Shown here: piece by piece, positions 18,118 to 28,506 of the stretch | How the letters are laid out: each line of letters begins with the position of its first letter | Position numbering within the stretch: the stretch's first letter is position 1 | Source of the DNA: Comamonadaceae bacterium | Lineage (GTDB): Bacteria > Pseudomonadota > Gammaproteobacteria > Burkholderiales > Burkholderiaceae_C | DNA: 64,000 bases | Reading direction: 5' to 3' | Assembly: GCA_027484105.1 (NCBI GenBank) | Contig: JAIXUG010000023.1 | Coordinates: 1-64,000, forward strand | Made by a program: the position numbers and the translations under genes | Notes under the pieces: generated by a model | Databases searched by the model: none | Told to the model about the DNA's origin: nothing | The model's input: the letters and a program-made list of their open reading frames with translations, nothing else

Positions 18118-18600
18118 TCAGGGGGCCTTGCACGAGGTGGGCAGGTACTTCAAGGGGAGCCCACTGACCGCCGCAGGACCGCATCTCCAGCCCGCGATGG
18201 GCTTGCCGCCGTCGGTGCTTCCGTTGACGGGCGTGTTGCCGCTTTGCAGTGGCACCAATGAAATGCTGTTGGCTGTGGCGCTGGTGTTGCCGCGCAGTGC
18301 TTGGTGGTTGCCCACCACGGTGATGACACCATTGGCGTCGGCAGAAATGCTGCTCACATATTTGCTCACCTGGTTATCGCAAACCTTGGGCAGTGCCGCC
18401 GAAACATCGGCATCCGAGGCCGAGCCCACGGCTTCGTTGACCGCCGTTTTACAACCACCGGCGGCCAGAAGCATTTCCGAGACCTTGGCGCGGATGCTGT
18501 AGTCCTGGTAAGCCGGGAGTGCCAGCGCACCCAAAATGCCGATGATCGCAATGACGATCATCAACTCGATCAATGTCAGTCCCTGTTGCCTTTTTTGCAT
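18118..18600 (-). CDS. type IV pilin (PilA-like)
   Basis: Major- or minor-pilin precursor, 160 residues. The leader MQKRQQG is followed by the cleavage motif G/LTLIEL with Glu5 and a long hydrophobic helix ([21 protein letters not shown]). The C-terminal region holds a two-cysteine loop (GWRCGP...PTSCK), as in group IVa pilins. Prepilin peptidase would cut after Gly7 and methylate the new N-terminus. The start at 18600 has a GGGAG box upstream. It is an orphan: no pil assembly gene lies nearby. A strong hairpin lies just upstream in its leader. Confidence 0.9.
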   Translation of the reverse strand: MQKRQQGLTLIELMIVIAIIGILGALALPAYQDYSIRAKVSEMLLAAGGCKTAVNEAVGSASDADVSAALPKVCDNQVSKYVSSISADANGVITVVGNHQALRGNTSATANSISLVPLQSGNTPVNGSTDGGKPIAGWRCGPAAVSGLPLKYLPTSCKAP

Positions 18601-18620
18601 GGCATACGCTCCCTGTGAAT

Positions 18621-18649
18621 GGGTGTCGATGGTAATCCATGCGACACCC
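18621..18649 (-). promoter_or_regulatory. strong hairpin upstream of the pilin gene
   Basis: GGGTGTCG-ATGG-TAAT-CCAT-G-CGACACCC forms a 12-bp stem with one bulged G and a 4-nt loop, about 20 bases before the pilin start. A second shorter hairpin (18665-18682, AGGGG/CCCCT) lies between it and the terC stop at 18687. One of them may end terC transcription. The larger one, so close to the pilin ribosome-binding site, could shape the pilin mRNA leader. Confidence 0.45.
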
Positions 18650-18686
18650 AATTTCCAGAGCTTTCAGGGGCAAAACCCCCTGGGGA

Positions 18687-19397
18687 TCAGGCCGGTGTTT
18701 TTGTTGCAGCTCGGCGGGCCAGAATGATCTTGCCCAAGACCAGAACCAGCAAAGCGCCTGCCACGCCCAGGCCGTAGCCCCAGGCTTTTTCTTGCGGGAT
18801 GTAGTCGACCAAACCGGGGTCGGTCTGGATCATCGTGCCGGCAATCCAGCCCAACAACATGCCGCCCGCAACGATGATGGCGGGGAAACGGTCCATCAGC
18901 TTGAGCACCAGCTGGCTGCCCCAGATGATGATCGGGATGCTGACCAGCAAGCCAAAGATGACCAAAGGCATTTGGTGATCGGGGTTGCCAGAGCCTTGAG
19001 CGGCGCCGGCGATGGCAATCACGTTGTCCACGCTCATGACCAGGTCGGCAATGATGACGGTTTTGACCGCGCCCCAGAGCTTGTCGCTGCCCTGGATGTT
19101 GCTGTGGTCATCCTCTTCATCCGGTGTGAGCAGCTTGACCCCAATCCAGATCAGCAACACCGCCCCCACAAACTTGAGGTACGGAATGGCCAACAGGGTG
19201 AGCGCAAAAAAGATCAGGATGACGCGCAAGATGATGGCACCAGCGGTGCCCCAGATGATGCCTTTGGCCCTTTGTTCAGGAGGCAATTGCCTGCAGGCCA
19301 GGGCGATCACAACGGCGTTGTCACCTCCAAGGAGGATGTCGATCATGATGATCTGGGCAACGGCAACCCAGAAGGCGGTGGTGAGAAATTCTTCCAC
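18687..19397 (-). CDS. TerC-family integral membrane protein
   Basis: A 236-residue, roughly seven-helix inner-membrane protein of the TerC/YjbE family, linked to tellurite resistance and to manganese or other metal export. The family acidic motifs are present: ILLGGDNAVVIAL near the start and SVDNVIAIAG in the middle. No ATG fits; the GTG at 19397 has an AGGA box five bases upstream and is preferred over a TTG at 19418. It lies beyond the sucD terminator and so must have its own promoter. Confidence 0.85.
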   Translation of the reverse strand: MEEFLTTAFWVAVAQIIMIDILLGGDNAVVIALACRQLPPEQRAKGIIWGTAGAIILRVILIFFALTLLAIPYLKFVGAVLLIWIGVKLLTPDEEDDHSNIQGSDKLWGAVKTVIIADLVMSVDNVIAIAGAAQGSGNPDHQMPLVIFGLLVSIPIIIWGSQLVLKLMDRFPAIIVAGGMLLGWIAGTMIQTDPGLVDYIPQEKAWGYGLGVAGALLVLVLGKIILARRAATKTPA

Positions 19398-19440
19398 AAT
19401 GGTCCTTTTGCCCACCAAGTTGGGCGCTGATAGGGGATAG

Positions 19441-19478
19441 AAAAAACAAAACCGGATTTTCCGTCAGAAAATCCGGTT
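19441..19478 (-). terminator. intrinsic terminator of sucCD
   Basis: A perfect 12-bp stem AACCGGATTTTC / GAAAATCCGGTT with a 5-nt loop. On the minus strand it is followed at once by TTGTTTTTT. It lies about 60 bp past the sucD stop and ends the sucCD operon before terC. This is the clearest Rho-independent terminator in the window together with the one at 58904-58933. Confidence 0.93.
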
Positions 19479-19540
19479 CGGTATTGGGGCAAACCACATC
19501 CCCCATCCAAAAAAGGAGAAGGGAGAGGGTAAGCCTTGAC

Positions 19541-20437
19541 TTACTTCAGTTGGGCTTTGAGCAATTTGCCCAGTTCAGAGGGATTGCGTGTGACGATGAA
19601 GCCGCACTCTTCCATGATGGCCAGCTTGGCGTCGGCCGTGTCGGCGCCGCCAGAGATCAAGGCACCGGCGTGGCCCATGCGCTTGCCGGGAGGGGCTGTG
19701 ACACCCGCGATGAAGCCCACGACCGGCTTCTTCATGTTGGCCTTGCACCACTGAGCGGCTTCGGCTTCGTCCGGACCACCGATTTCACCGATCATGATGA
19801 CGGCGTCGGTGTCGGGATCGTCGTTGAAGGCCTTCATCACGTCGATGTGCTTCAAACCGTTGATCGGATCGCCACCAATGCCCACAGCGCTGGACTGGCC
19901 CAGGCCCACTTCGGTCAGCATCGCCACGGCTTCATACGTCAAGGTGCCCGAACGGGAAACGACACCGATGCGGCCTTTGCGGTGGATGTGACCGGGCATG
20001 ATGCCGATCTTGATTTCGTCGGGGGTGATCAGACCAGGGCAGTTGGGGCCCAGCAGCAAGGTTTTCTTGCCGCCTTTGGCTTCTTTGGCCTTCATCTTGT
20101 TGCGCACTTCGAGCATGTCACGCACGGGAATGCCTTCGGTGATGCAGATCGCCAAGTCCAAGTCGGCTTCCACCGCTTCCCAGATGGCAGCAGCGGCGCC
20201 TGCTGGGGGCACGTAGATCACGGAAACGGTCGCACCCGTTTGCTTGGCGGCTTCCTTGACGGAAGCGTAGATCGGGATGTTGAAGATGGACTCGCCAGCC
20301 TTCTTGGGGTTCACACCCGCGACAAAGCAGTTCTTGCCGTTCGCGTATTCCTGGCACTTTTCAGTGTGGAACTGGCCGGTCTTGCCGGTGATGCCTTGGG
20401 TGATGACTTTGGTGTCTTTGTTGATGTAGATGGACAT
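19541..20437 (-). CDS. sucD: succinyl-CoA synthetase alpha subunit
   Basis: TCA-cycle enzyme subunit that binds CoA and carries the phosphohistidine. The 298-residue product has the CoA-binding Rossmann start [16 protein letters not shown], the [10 protein letters not shown] motif and the active-site loop [14 protein letters not shown] with the phosphorylated histidine. It follows sucC after 53 bp and ends at a strong terminator. Confidence 0.97.
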   Translation of the reverse strand: MSIYINKDTKVITQGITGKTGQFHTEKCQEYANGKNCFVAGVNPKKAGESIFNIPIYASVKEAAKQTGATVSVIYVPPAGAAAAIWEAVEADLDLAICITEGIPVRDMLEVRNKMKAKEAKGGKKTLLLGPNCPGLITPDEIKIGIMPGHIHRKGRIGVVSRSGTLTYEAVAMLTEVGLGQSSAVGIGGDPINGLKHIDVMKAFNDDPDTDAVIMIGEIGGPDEAEAAQWCKANMKKPVVGFIAGVTAPPGKRMGHAGALISGGADTADAKLAIMEECGFIVTRNPSELGKLLKAQLK

Positions 20438-20490
20438 GGGTTTTCCTAATCAGTTGGGGACAGCGCCGAGGCGTGGTCCCACAAAGTCAT

Positions 20491-21651
<1,161 letters not shown>

Positions 21652-21826
21652 GAGGTTTTCTCTCAGAGGGTGGTTGATCTGACCGGTCCGCTGGGGTGAT
21701 TCACCCGCCAGCAGGTTCTCGACATTGCAGCCTTCGACTGTATCATGCTGCAACGCATCAATCCTGAGCTTTGCGTCTTACATTGCCTTGACGCGGGGCT
21801 GCAAATTTCATCAGAAAGTCATACCC

Positions 21827-22750
21827 ATGGTCAAAATTTTCATTGACGGCGAAGCCGGCACCACAGGTTTGCAGATCCGCGAACGTCTGGCGCTGATGCC
21901 GCAGGTCGATGTGTTGAGCATCGAACCGGCCCGCCGCAAAGACCCGCAAGCCAAGCGCGAACTGATGGCCGCGGTCGATTTGGTGGTGTTGTGTCTGCAC
22001 GACGATGCGGCCATCGAGTCGGTGGCCATGATCGACAGCCTGCCCGGCGCCAAGCCGCGCATTGTGGACGCCTCCACGGCCCACCGCTGCCACCCCGATT
22101 GGGTGTTTGGCTTTCCGGAACTGGCCGCTGATCAGGCCGCTGCGGTGCGCCAGGCCCAACGGGTCGCCAACCCTGGCTGCTACGCCACGGGCGCGATCGC
22201 CATCTTGCGGCCCTTGATCGATGCGGGCCTCATGCCTGCAGATTTTCCGGTCTGCCTGCCTTCGGTCAGTGGTTACTCCGGCGGTGGCAGAACCATGATC
22301 GAAGACTATGAATCAGGCAAGGCGCCGCTGTTTGAGGCCTATGCCCTGGGCCTGCAGCACAAGCACATCCCGGAAATCATGCGCTACACCGGCCTCACAC
22401 GTCGTCCCTTGTTTGTGCCTGCGGTGGGCAATTTCCGCCAAGGCATGCTGGTGCAGCTGCCTTTGCACCTGGACACTTTGCCAGGCAAACCGACCGGCGC
22501 TGATCTGCACGAGGCTTTGCGCGCGCATTACGCGCCCAGCCAAGCTGCGGGTGGTTGGGTGAGCGTGGAGCCCGTCACCGACAACCTGAAGCTGGACGCC
22601 ACCGCCTTGAACGACACCAACCAGCTTGAAATCCGCGTGTTCGCCAACGAGGCTGCCCGCCAGGCGGTGGTGATCGCCCGCCTGGACAACCTGGGCAAAG
22701 GCGCCAGCGGCGCGGCGGTGCAAAACATCCGCCTGATGCTGGGTCTGTAA
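21827..22750 (+). CDS. argC: N-acetyl-gamma-glutamyl-phosphate reductase, type 2
   Basis: Arginine biosynthesis: NADPH-dependent reduction of N-acetylglutamyl phosphate to the semialdehyde. At 307 residues it belongs to the shorter type-2 ArgC class. Seen are the dinucleotide-binding start [15 protein letters not shown], catalytic Cys118 in ANPGCYATG and the [15 protein letters not shown] loop. The start at 21827 (MVKIFID) is set by homology; 34 upstream codons are discarded. No other arg gene is adjacent. Confidence 0.95.
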   Translation: MVKIFIDGEAGTTGLQIRERLALMPQVDVLSIEPARRKDPQAKRELMAAVDLVVLCLHDDAAIESVAMIDSLPGAKPRIVDASTAHRCHPDWVFGFPELAADQAAAVRQAQRVANPGCYATGAIAILRPLIDAGLMPADFPVCLPSVSGYSGGGRTMIEDYESGKAPLFEAYALGLQHKHIPEIMRYTGLTRRPLFVPAVGNFRQGMLVQLPLHLDTLPGKPTGADLHEALRAHYAPSQAAGGWVSVEPVTDNLKLDATALNDTNQLEIRVFANEAARQAVVIARLDNLGKGASGAAVQNIRLMLGL

Positions 22751-22772
22751 AACGCCCCTCTTTTTGCGGGCC

Positions 22773-23333
22773 TTACTTCCAGCGGACCATTTCGATGTGC
22801 ACGCTGCCTTTGTCGCTGCTGAAGGTCGCGCTGCCTTCTTGCACGGTGGCCTGCAGCTGCATGCTGCGCTCGGCCAATTGAGCCAGCTCTTGCGAACTTT
22901 CGGTGGGCACCCGCCAGACTTGTAATTTGTCCAGGCGGGTGAGTTTGCTCTCGATGCCCTTCCACCAGACTTCGGCCGCATGGTTGAAGCAGTACAGCAG
23001 CACCTCATCGGCCTTTTGACAGGCCTTCATGATCGGCTTGTCTTCGGGCTGGCCCACTTCGATCCACAGGCGGGTTTGGCCGGTGAAGTCGCGCAGACTC
23101 ACATCCGGATCGTCCGGGTCCGACAGGCCCGCGCCAAAGGCCAGCTTGCCGTCGCCATGGCACACCGCTTGCAGCTTGTAGGCATTGATGGCCAGCGCCA
23201 GCAGGCGGATCATCATGCGCTCATCGGTCTCGCTGGGGTGACGCGCCAGCGTGAGCTGGTGGTCTTCGTAATAGCTGTGATCGATGTCGGCGATCGACAG
23301 GTTGGCTTTGTAGATGGTGGATTTGAGGGCCAT
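22773..23333 (-). CDS. YaeQ family protein
   Basis: A 186-residue protein matching the YaeQ family from end to end: it begins MALKSTIYKANLSIADIDHSYYED and contains HPSETDERMMIRLLALA, SLRDFTGQTRLWIEVGQPE and a final VHIEMVRWK. YaeQ has a PD-(D/E)XK nuclease-like fold; its role is not settled (reported as an RfaH-related suppressor). It lies 9 bp downstream of purB on the same strand, suggesting co-transcription. Confidence 0.92.
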   Translation of the reverse strand: MALKSTIYKANLSIADIDHSYYEDHQLTLARHPSETDERMMIRLLALAINAYKLQAVCHGDGKLAFGAGLSDPDDPDVSLRDFTGQTRLWIEVGQPEDKPIMKACQKADEVLLYCFNHAAEVWWKGIESKLTRLDKLQVWRVPTESSQELAQLAERSMQLQATVQEGSATFSSDKGSVHIEMVRWK

Positions 23334-23342
23334 GTGAACCGA

Positions 23343-24743
23343 TCAGACCCGACGGGCCAACTCGGCGGCCTTGCCGACATAGCTGCCCGGTGTCATGGCC
23401 AGCAAGCGGTCCTTGTCGGCTTGCGGGATCTCCAGGCCCTGGATCAGGCCATGCAGGGCGGCGGCGGTCACGGTCTTGCCACGGGTGACTTCTTTGAGTT
23501 GTTCATAAGCGCCTTGCACGCCATAACGGCGCATCACCGTCTGGATCGGCTCGGCCAACACTTCCCAAGCGGCGTCCAGATCGGCGGCCAGTGCTTCTTC
23601 GTTCAACTCCAGCTTGTTCAAGCCAGTCATCAAGGACGCATAAGCCAGCGCGGTGTAGCCCAGGCCTACGCCCATGTTGCGCAGCACCGTCGAGTCGGTC
23701 AGGTCGCGCTGCCAGCGGCTGACGGGCAGCTTTTCGCTCAGGTGCTTGAGCACGGCATTGGCCAAGCCCAAGTTGCCTTCGGCGTTTTCAAAGTCGATCG
23801 GGTTGACCTTGTGTGGCATGGTGCTCGAGCCGATTTCGCCGGCTTTCAGGCGTTGCTTGAAGTAGCCCAGGCTCACATAGCCCCAGATGTCGCGCGACAG
23901 GTCGATCAGGACGGTGTTGGCACGCGCCACGGCGTCGAAAAGTTCGGCCATGTAGTCGTGCGGCTCGATCTGGATGCTGTAGGGCTGGAAGCTCAGGCCC
24001 AAGCCCCACCGACTGGCCTGGGTTTCGCTCAATTCGGGGGTTTCGACCACTTGGCGGGCAAAGGCTTCCCAGTCAAAGTCGGGCCAAGCCGACAGGTGCG
24101 CGTTGTAGTTGCCCACGGCACCGTTCATCTTGCCCATGAGCTGGACGGCCGCGATTTTTTCCCGGCAGCCTTTGAGCCGCATGACCACGTTGGCGATTTC
24201 CTTGCCCACGGTGGTGGGGCTGGCGGTTTGGCCGTGTGTGCGGCTGAGCATGGGCACATCGGCAAAGGCGTGCGCCATCTCGCGCAGTTTGGCGATCAGC
24301 CCGTCCAATCCCGGCAGGATGACTTGAGCGCGTGCGCCTTTGAGTTGCAGCGCATGGCTGGTGTTGTTGATGTCTTCGCTGGTGCAGCCAAAGTGCACGA
24401 ATTCAGCGGCTTTTTCCAGTTCGGGGCGGTCTTTGAATTTGGACTTGATCCAGTACTCCACCGCTTTCACATCGTGGTTGGTGATCTTCTCGAACGCCTT
24501 GATGGCCTCTGCATCGGCTTCGCTGAAGTTTTTGACCAAACCTGTCAGGTAGGTGCGTGCACCGGGTGACAAAGGTTTGAACTGGTCGAAGCCTGCATCG
24601 GACAAGGCAATGAACCACGCAATTTCAACCTGGACGCGGCGGTGCATGTAACCCTGCTCACTCATCAGTGGGCGCAGGGCTTGGAGTTTGCTGGCATAAC
24701 GGCCATCCAGCGGCGACAGGGCAGAAATGGGGGTGAAATTCAT
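23343..24743 (-). CDS. purB: adenylosuccinate lyase
   Basis: Acts twice in purine synthesis, cleaving SAICAR and adenylosuccinate with release of fumarate. The 466-residue product (E. coli 456) has the fumarase/ASL-superfamily signature GSSTMPHKVNPIDFENAEGN with the flexible catalytic serine loop, plus SRTHGQTASPTTVGKE bearing the acid/base histidine. yaeQ follows 9 bp downstream. It is divergent from the GST gene. Confidence 0.97.
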   Translation of the reverse strand: MNFTPISALSPLDGRYASKLQALRPLMSEQGYMHRRVQVEIAWFIALSDAGFDQFKPLSPGARTYLTGLVKNFSEADAEAIKAFEKITNHDVKAVEYWIKSKFKDRPELEKAAEFVHFGCTSEDINNTSHALQLKGARAQVILPGLDGLIAKLREMAHAFADVPMLSRTHGQTASPTTVGKEIANVVMRLKGCREKIAAVQLMGKMNGAVGNYNAHLSAWPDFDWEAFARQVVETPELSETQASRWGLGLSFQPYSIQIEPHDYMAELFDAVARANTVLIDLSRDIWGYVSLGYFKQRLKAGEIGSSTMPHKVNPIDFENAEGNLGLANAVLKHLSEKLPVSRWQRDLTDSTVLRNMGVGLGYTALAYASLMTGLNKLELNEEALAADLDAAWEVLAEPIQTVMRRYGVQGAYEQLKEVTRGKTVTAAALHGLIQGLEIPQADKDRLLAMTPGSYVGKAAELARRV

Positions 24744-24860
24744 CCTTTGATTGTAAATCCCGATACCTTGCGGCTTGCCACAGTGGTCATCCGGGCATGA
24801 GGAGCTGATGGCGGGTGCCTATGACCTAGAATCAAATGACTTTTCCGACCCTCACTTTTC

Positions 24861-25475
24861 ATGAAACTCATTGGCTCCATCACCAGTCCCTATGTGCGCA
24901 AGGTGCGCATCGTCATGGCCGAAAAGAAACTGGACTACCAGTTTGTGACCGAAGACGTGTGGTCTGCGCAAACCAGCATCCATGCCTCCAACCCCTTGGG
25001 CAAGGTCCCTTGCCTGGTGATGGAAGGTGGCGAAGCGGTCTTTGATTCGCGCGTGATCGTGGAGTATCTGGACACTTTGTCTCCCGTGGGCAAATTGATC
25101 CCCTCGGGGGGCCGAGAGCGTGCCGAGGTCAAAACCTGGGAAGCTCTGGCGGACGGTTTGCTCGATGCAGCCTTGTTGGCCCGCATGGAAGCCATTTGGA
25201 CGGGACGAGAGGACGCTCAGCGCAGTCAGGCCTGGATTGACCGCCAGTTGGACAAAATTCAGCATGCCCTGAAGGCCATGGACCATGGTTTGGGCGATAA
25301 AACCTTTTGCTCCGGCATCCATTTGAGCTTGTCCGACATTGCCGTGGGTTGTGCTCTGGCTTATCTGGACTTCAGGTTTCCGCAGTTGGACTGGCGCACG
25401 CCACACCCCAATCTGCACAAGCTCTACGACAAGCTGGCCCAACGCCCAAGCTTTCAGGACACCCTGCCGGCTTGA
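24861..25475 (+). CDS. glutathione S-transferase, YibF-like
   Basis: A 204-residue GST. The thioredoxin-like half starts MKLIGSITSPYVRKVRIVMAEK with the SPYVRKVR active-site helix and the cis-Pro segment GKVPCLVMEGG; the C-terminal helical half contains SLSDIAVGCALAYLD. The SPY start matches the YibF/YliJ type rather than zeta-class maleylpyruvate isomerase. The substrate is unknown. It is preceded by a TAGAAT box (24827-24832) that could be a -10 element. Confidence 0.87.
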   Translation: MKLIGSITSPYVRKVRIVMAEKKLDYQFVTEDVWSAQTSIHASNPLGKVPCLVMEGGEAVFDSRVIVEYLDTLSPVGKLIPSGGRERAEVKTWEALADGLLDAALLARMEAIWTGREDAQRSQAWIDRQLDKIQHALKAMDHGLGDKTFCSGIHLSLSDIAVGCALAYLDFRFPQLDWRTPHPNLHKLYDKLAQRPSFQDTLPA

Positions 25476-25484
25476 TCGCTGAAA

Positions 25485-25531
25485 GCCGGGTTCGCCCGGC
25501 GCGGCGCTGTGCGCCGAGGGCTTCAAAGCCC
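25485..25531. repeat. three tandem short hairpins
   Basis: Directly after the GST stop are three consecutive inverted repeats with almost no spacing: GCCGGG-TTCG-CCCGGC (25485-25500), CGGCGC-TGT-GCGCCG (25502-25516) and GGGCT-TCAA-AGCCC (25518-25531). The first has the very stable UUCG tetraloop. There is no T-tract, so simple intrinsic termination is unlikely; a REP/BIME-like intergenic repeat or an mRNA-stabilising 3' structure fits better. Confidence 0.6.
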
Positions 25532-25655
25532 GGCAGACTGTCCGCTGCGCGTCTTTGACATGGGGCCACACTCCTTATGATCAAAAACAAGGCTGGGCCA
25601 AGGACCTGTTTCCAGGGTCATCAGGCCCTTGCTTGCACGTATTGAGGAGATTGTT

Positions 25656-26528
25656 TTGCGCATCGCCACATTTGTTCACATGGGCAAACGCCAGGTGGGT
25701 CAGGTTTCGTCCGACGGCATGTTCGTCACGCCTTTTGCGATGACACAGGCCCAAAGCCAAGGTGGAGCCCAGCCCATCATTGAAGCCATGGTCGCGGGTC
25801 AGCCCTTGCCCGCGCTCAATGGTCCGGCCTTGCCCTTGGCCTCGGTCAAGCTCGAAGCGCCTTTGCCCCTGCCCCGTCGCAACGTGTGGTGCGTGGGCCG
25901 CAATTACCACGCGCACGCCAAAGAGCTGCAGGCCTCGGTCTTCAAGGACAGCAATGCCGACACCAAGGCTTGGCCCATTGTGTTCACCAAAGTGCCCGAG
26001 TGTGTGGTCGGCCCCACAGATGATGTGCACTTGCCCGGCGCTGCCGTGTCCGAGCAGATCGACTACGAAGCCGAGCTGGCGGTGGTGATTGGCCAGGGCG
26101 GCAAGAACATCCGCCAAGCCGACGCCATGAAACATGTGTTTGGCTACACCGTGGTCAACGATGTGACCGCCCGCGATGTGCAGATGCGCCACCAGCAGTG
26201 GGACATGGGCAAGTCCTTTGACACCTTTTGCCCCATGGGCCCTTGGCTGGTGACGGCCGATGAGCTCGATGGGCGACAAACCCGTGTGCGCTGCTGGGTC
26301 AACGGTGAATTGCGCCAGGACGGTCCCACCGAGAACATGATTTTCGACATCCCCACCTTGATCGAAACCATCTCACGCGGCATCACGCTCTACCCCGGCG
26401 ACATCATCGCGACGGGCACCCCGGCTGGCGTCGGCATGGGCCTGAACCCACCCCGCTACATCGCCAAGGGCGATGTGATCCGCGTCGAGATCGATGGGGT
26501 GGGGCGCATTGAAAACCGTTTTGTTTGA
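25656..26528 (+). CDS. fumarylacetoacetate hydrolase (FAH) family protein
   Basis: A 290-residue FAH-fold hydrolase or decarboxylase. The core motifs are NVWCVGRNYHAHAKEL, the metal-binding DYEAELAVVIG, and the GDIIATGTPAGVGMG end, giving the usual E-x-E and D metal ligands. The likely start is the TTG at 25656, which follows a GAGGAG ribosome-binding site by five bases. The family acts on beta-keto or 2-oxo acids in aromatic breakdown (fumarylpyruvate, acylpyruvate). The exact substrate is open, and no partner pathway gene is adjacent. Confidence 0.85.
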   Translation: MRIATFVHMGKRQVGQVSSDGMFVTPFAMTQAQSQGGAQPIIEAMVAGQPLPALNGPALPLASVKLEAPLPLPRRNVWCVGRNYHAHAKELQASVFKDSNADTKAWPIVFTKVPECVVGPTDDVHLPGAAVSEQIDYEAELAVVIGQGGKNIRQADAMKHVFGYTVVNDVTARDVQMRHQQWDMGKSFDTFCPMGPWLVTADELDGRQTRVRCWVNGELRQDGPTENMIFDIPTLIETISRGITLYPGDIIATGTPAGVGMGLNPPRYIAKGDVIRVEIDGVGRIENRFV

Positions 26529-26555
26529 GACCCTGGCGGCCGTCAAAACCCGGTT

Positions 26556-26990
26556 TCAAGTATTGGCGCGTTTTTTGAGCCACCGCATGACGCCCCCCAC
26601 CACGGGCAGCTTTTCGTACAGCTCTTCTGCCGCGTCCCAGTAGTCGCGGTGCTGGGTCACCAGGCCTTGGTCGTTGAACGTCACGTGGCTGCCCCCCCGC
26701 ACGGTTTGCCAGGTGGTGGTGTCAAAACGTTTGAAGCGAAAACGAAATTCCCAGGTCAGGAAAGCTTGGCTGCCATCGACCAATTGCCCAGTCACGACAA
26801 AGTGGGGTTGGTCGAGTGCCTCGTACATGTGGTGAAAAATCTGCGCGATGGCGTCCAGTCCTTGCACCTCGTTGAACGGGTCCTTGAAGCGGGCCTGAGC
26901 GTCATAGAGGGTGTGCAGTTGCGACACGCTGGGCGGCGACAGTGTTTCAAAAAAATGGGCCAGGGTTTGGGTGGCTTGTCGGGCGTCCAT
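26556..26990 (-). CDS. NTF2-like (SnoaL-type) protein, last gene of the lipid/oxidative operon
   Basis: A 144-residue protein with the cone-shaped NTF2-like pattern: a helical start, YDAQARFKDPFNEVQG, a central FVVTGQLVDGSQAFLTWEFRF strand pair and SHVTFNDQGLVTQHRDYWDAAEELY near the end. Such proteins are small-molecule isomerases or binding proteins. The start at 26990 is set by this homology; the reading to 27344 is the reverse-frame shadow of the SDR gene. It follows the SDR by 20 bp and closes the nine-gene operon. Confidence 0.78.
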   Translation of the reverse strand: MDARQATQTLAHFFETLSPPSVSQLHTLYDAQARFKDPFNEVQGLDAIAQIFHHMYEALDQPHFVVTGQLVDGSQAFLTWEFRFRFKRFDTTTWQTVRGGSHVTFNDQGLVTQHRDYWDAAEELYEKLPVVGGVMRWLKKRANT

Positions 26991-27010
26991 GGTCACTTTC
27001 GGTGGGGCGG

Positions 27011-27862
27011 TCACAGGCCGGTGAATTTGCGCACCAGCGGAAAATACAGGCGATAAGGCAAGAGCCGCAGCAATTTGAGCCACAGCGTGAAGCGTTTGGG
27101 AAAGTGGATGTCGAACTGGCCTTGTGCCCAACCCTTGAGCATGTCCCGTGCCGCTTGCTCCGGGCTGATCAGTGCAGGCATGGTGAACTGGTTCTGGGCG
27201 GTGAGCGGAGTGGCCACAAAGCCGGGGTTGACCACACTCACGCCAATGCCCTGGTCTTGCAGGTCCATGTAAAGGGTCTCGGCCAAGTGGGTGAGCGCCG
27301 CTTTGGTGGGCCCATATGCCAGCCCGTTGGGCAGGCCACGCCAACCCGCCACACTGCTGAGCAAACTGATGTGCCCCTTTTTTTGCGCCAACATGCCCGG
27401 CAACACCGCATGGATCACTTGCAAAGCGCCCTGGTAATTGACCCTGTCGTGCTGCAGCAAGTCATCCAGATCGATCGCGGTTGCCCTTTGCGCGCGGTAA
27501 TAACCTGCGGCATACACCACCATGTCCAGCGGGCCTTCGGCCAGCAGGGCTCGGGCCGTGGTCTGGACCTGAAGGGGATCGCTCACGTCCAATGAGCGCC
27601 ATTGCACCCCCGTGTCTTGCGCGGCCCAATCCTCAACGCCTTGGGCATTGCGGGCGGACACCACCACCTGGGCGCCGGCAGCACGCAAAGCCTGTGCACA
27701 GGCCAGGCCAATGCCCGTGGATGCCCCCACCAGCCAGACCCGGCGGCCATGCCAGTCGGTGATGGGTGTGTTGAGTTGCAACCAGCGGCGAGGCGCGACC
27801 TGAGGGGACGACACCACGCCCTCTGAAGTGTTCCGGTCTGTGGCCAATGTGTGGGGGTTCAT
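27011..27862 (-). CDS. short-chain dehydrogenase/reductase (SDR)
   Basis: NAD(P)-dependent oxidoreductase of 283 residues. The cofactor motif is VGASTGIGLACAQAL (residues about 43-57), the central strand VVYAAGYYRAQ replaces NNAG, and the catalytic motif is YGPTKAA with the preceding SSVAGW serine. The C-terminus (FTLWLKLLRLLPYRLYFPLVRK) is basic and hydrophobic, suggesting membrane contact. The start is the ATG at 27862; a TTG at 27871 overlapping the DUF3833 stop is the alternative. Its operon position suggests work on a lipid intermediate (inference). Confidence 0.85.
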   Translation of the reverse strand: MNPHTLATDRNTSEGVVSSPQVAPRRWLQLNTPITDWHGRRVWLVGASTGIGLACAQALRAAGAQVVVSARNAQGVEDWAAQDTGVQWRSLDVSDPLQVQTTARALLAEGPLDMVVYAAGYYRAQRATAIDLDDLLQHDRVNYQGALQVIHAVLPGMLAQKKGHISLLSSVAGWRGLPNGLAYGPTKAALTHLAETLYMDLQDQGIGVSVVNPGFVATPLTAQNQFTMPALISPEQAARDMLKGWAQGQFDIHFPKRFTLWLKLLRLLPYRLYFPLVRKFTGL

Positions 27863-27867
27863 GCGGA

Positions 27868-28506
27868 TCAACCTGGTTTGGCCACCAGGGGGGTTCGGCG
27901 GGTGAACGACAGCGTGACCTCACCCAGCTTGATGCCCCATTTGCTCATGGTGGCTTTGTTGAGCATGACGCGGTCGTCCATCAGGAACATCCAGTCGTCA
28001 AAATCGACGTTCCACACCCGACCGTCGACGGGCAATGCCAGGGTATAGCCCCAGCGGAACGCGTTGCCGCTGACTTGGCCTTTGGCCTCGCCCACCACGT
28101 CATCGGCACGGCCCGTGTAGCTGCCGTTGGGCCCGGCCTTGAGCCTCCAGATGCGGCGCTGCGTCGTCCCATCCGAGTAGACAAAGGCTTCGTCCAGCAC
28201 GCCCTCGTCGCCATTCCAGCTGCAGTCCATCACCACGGTGAAACGTTTGACCACTTGGCCACTGCGGTCGGTGAAAACCCCCCAGGCGTCGATGGTGCCC
28301 GTGAAATAAGTGCGCAGGTCCAAGAGAGGTCTTTCTTGGGCATAGCTTTGCACTTGTGGCCCTGCACAACTGGCCAGGAAAGGCGTGGTTGCCAAAGTCG
28401 CTGCTGCAGGCCAAGAGGCCAGGCGTGTCAAAGCGGTGCGGCGGTGAATCAGGTGATGGTTCTGGCTCATGGAGAGATCCCGGGGTCGAAGGTCGAGGCG
28501 GCTCAT
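27868..28506 (-). CDS. DUF3833 family lipoprotein
   Basis: A 212-residue (or 200 from the ATG at 28470) protein of the DUF3833 family. It has a lipobox FLASCAG near residue 47, so it should be lipid-anchored on the periplasmic side. The body has the family blocks DLRTYFTGTIDAWGVFTDRSGQVVKRF and WNVDFDDWMFLMDDRVMLNKATMSKWG, here cited in part. The function is unknown; a lipocalin-like binding barrel is a guess. The ATG at 28506 overlaps the transporter stop as ATGA. Confidence 0.82.
   Translation of the reverse strand: MSRLDLRPRDLSMSQNHHLIHRRTALTRLASWPAAATLATTPFLASCAGPQVQSYAQERPLLDLRTYFTGTIDAWGVFTDRSGQVVKRFTVVMDCSWNGDEGVLDEAFVYSDGTTQRRIWRLKAGPNGSYTGRADDVVGEAKGQVSGNAFRWGYTLALPVDGRVWNVDFDDWMFLMDDRVMLNKATMSKWGIKLGEVTLSFTRRTPLVAKPG

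Noticed and set aside
24861..26528. GST plus FAH-family hydrolase as a gentisate pathway (maleylpyruvate isomerase and fumarylpyruvate hydrolase) serving the salicylate hydroxylase
   Set aside because: The GST has a YibF-like start, not the zeta-class SSAAYRVRIAL motif, it is 13 kb from the oxygenase, and no gentisate dioxygenase is present.
26991..27344. Long N-terminal extension of the NTF2-like protein
   Set aside because: The extra codons lie inside the SDR gene in another frame and carry no conserved pattern; the true start is at 26990.
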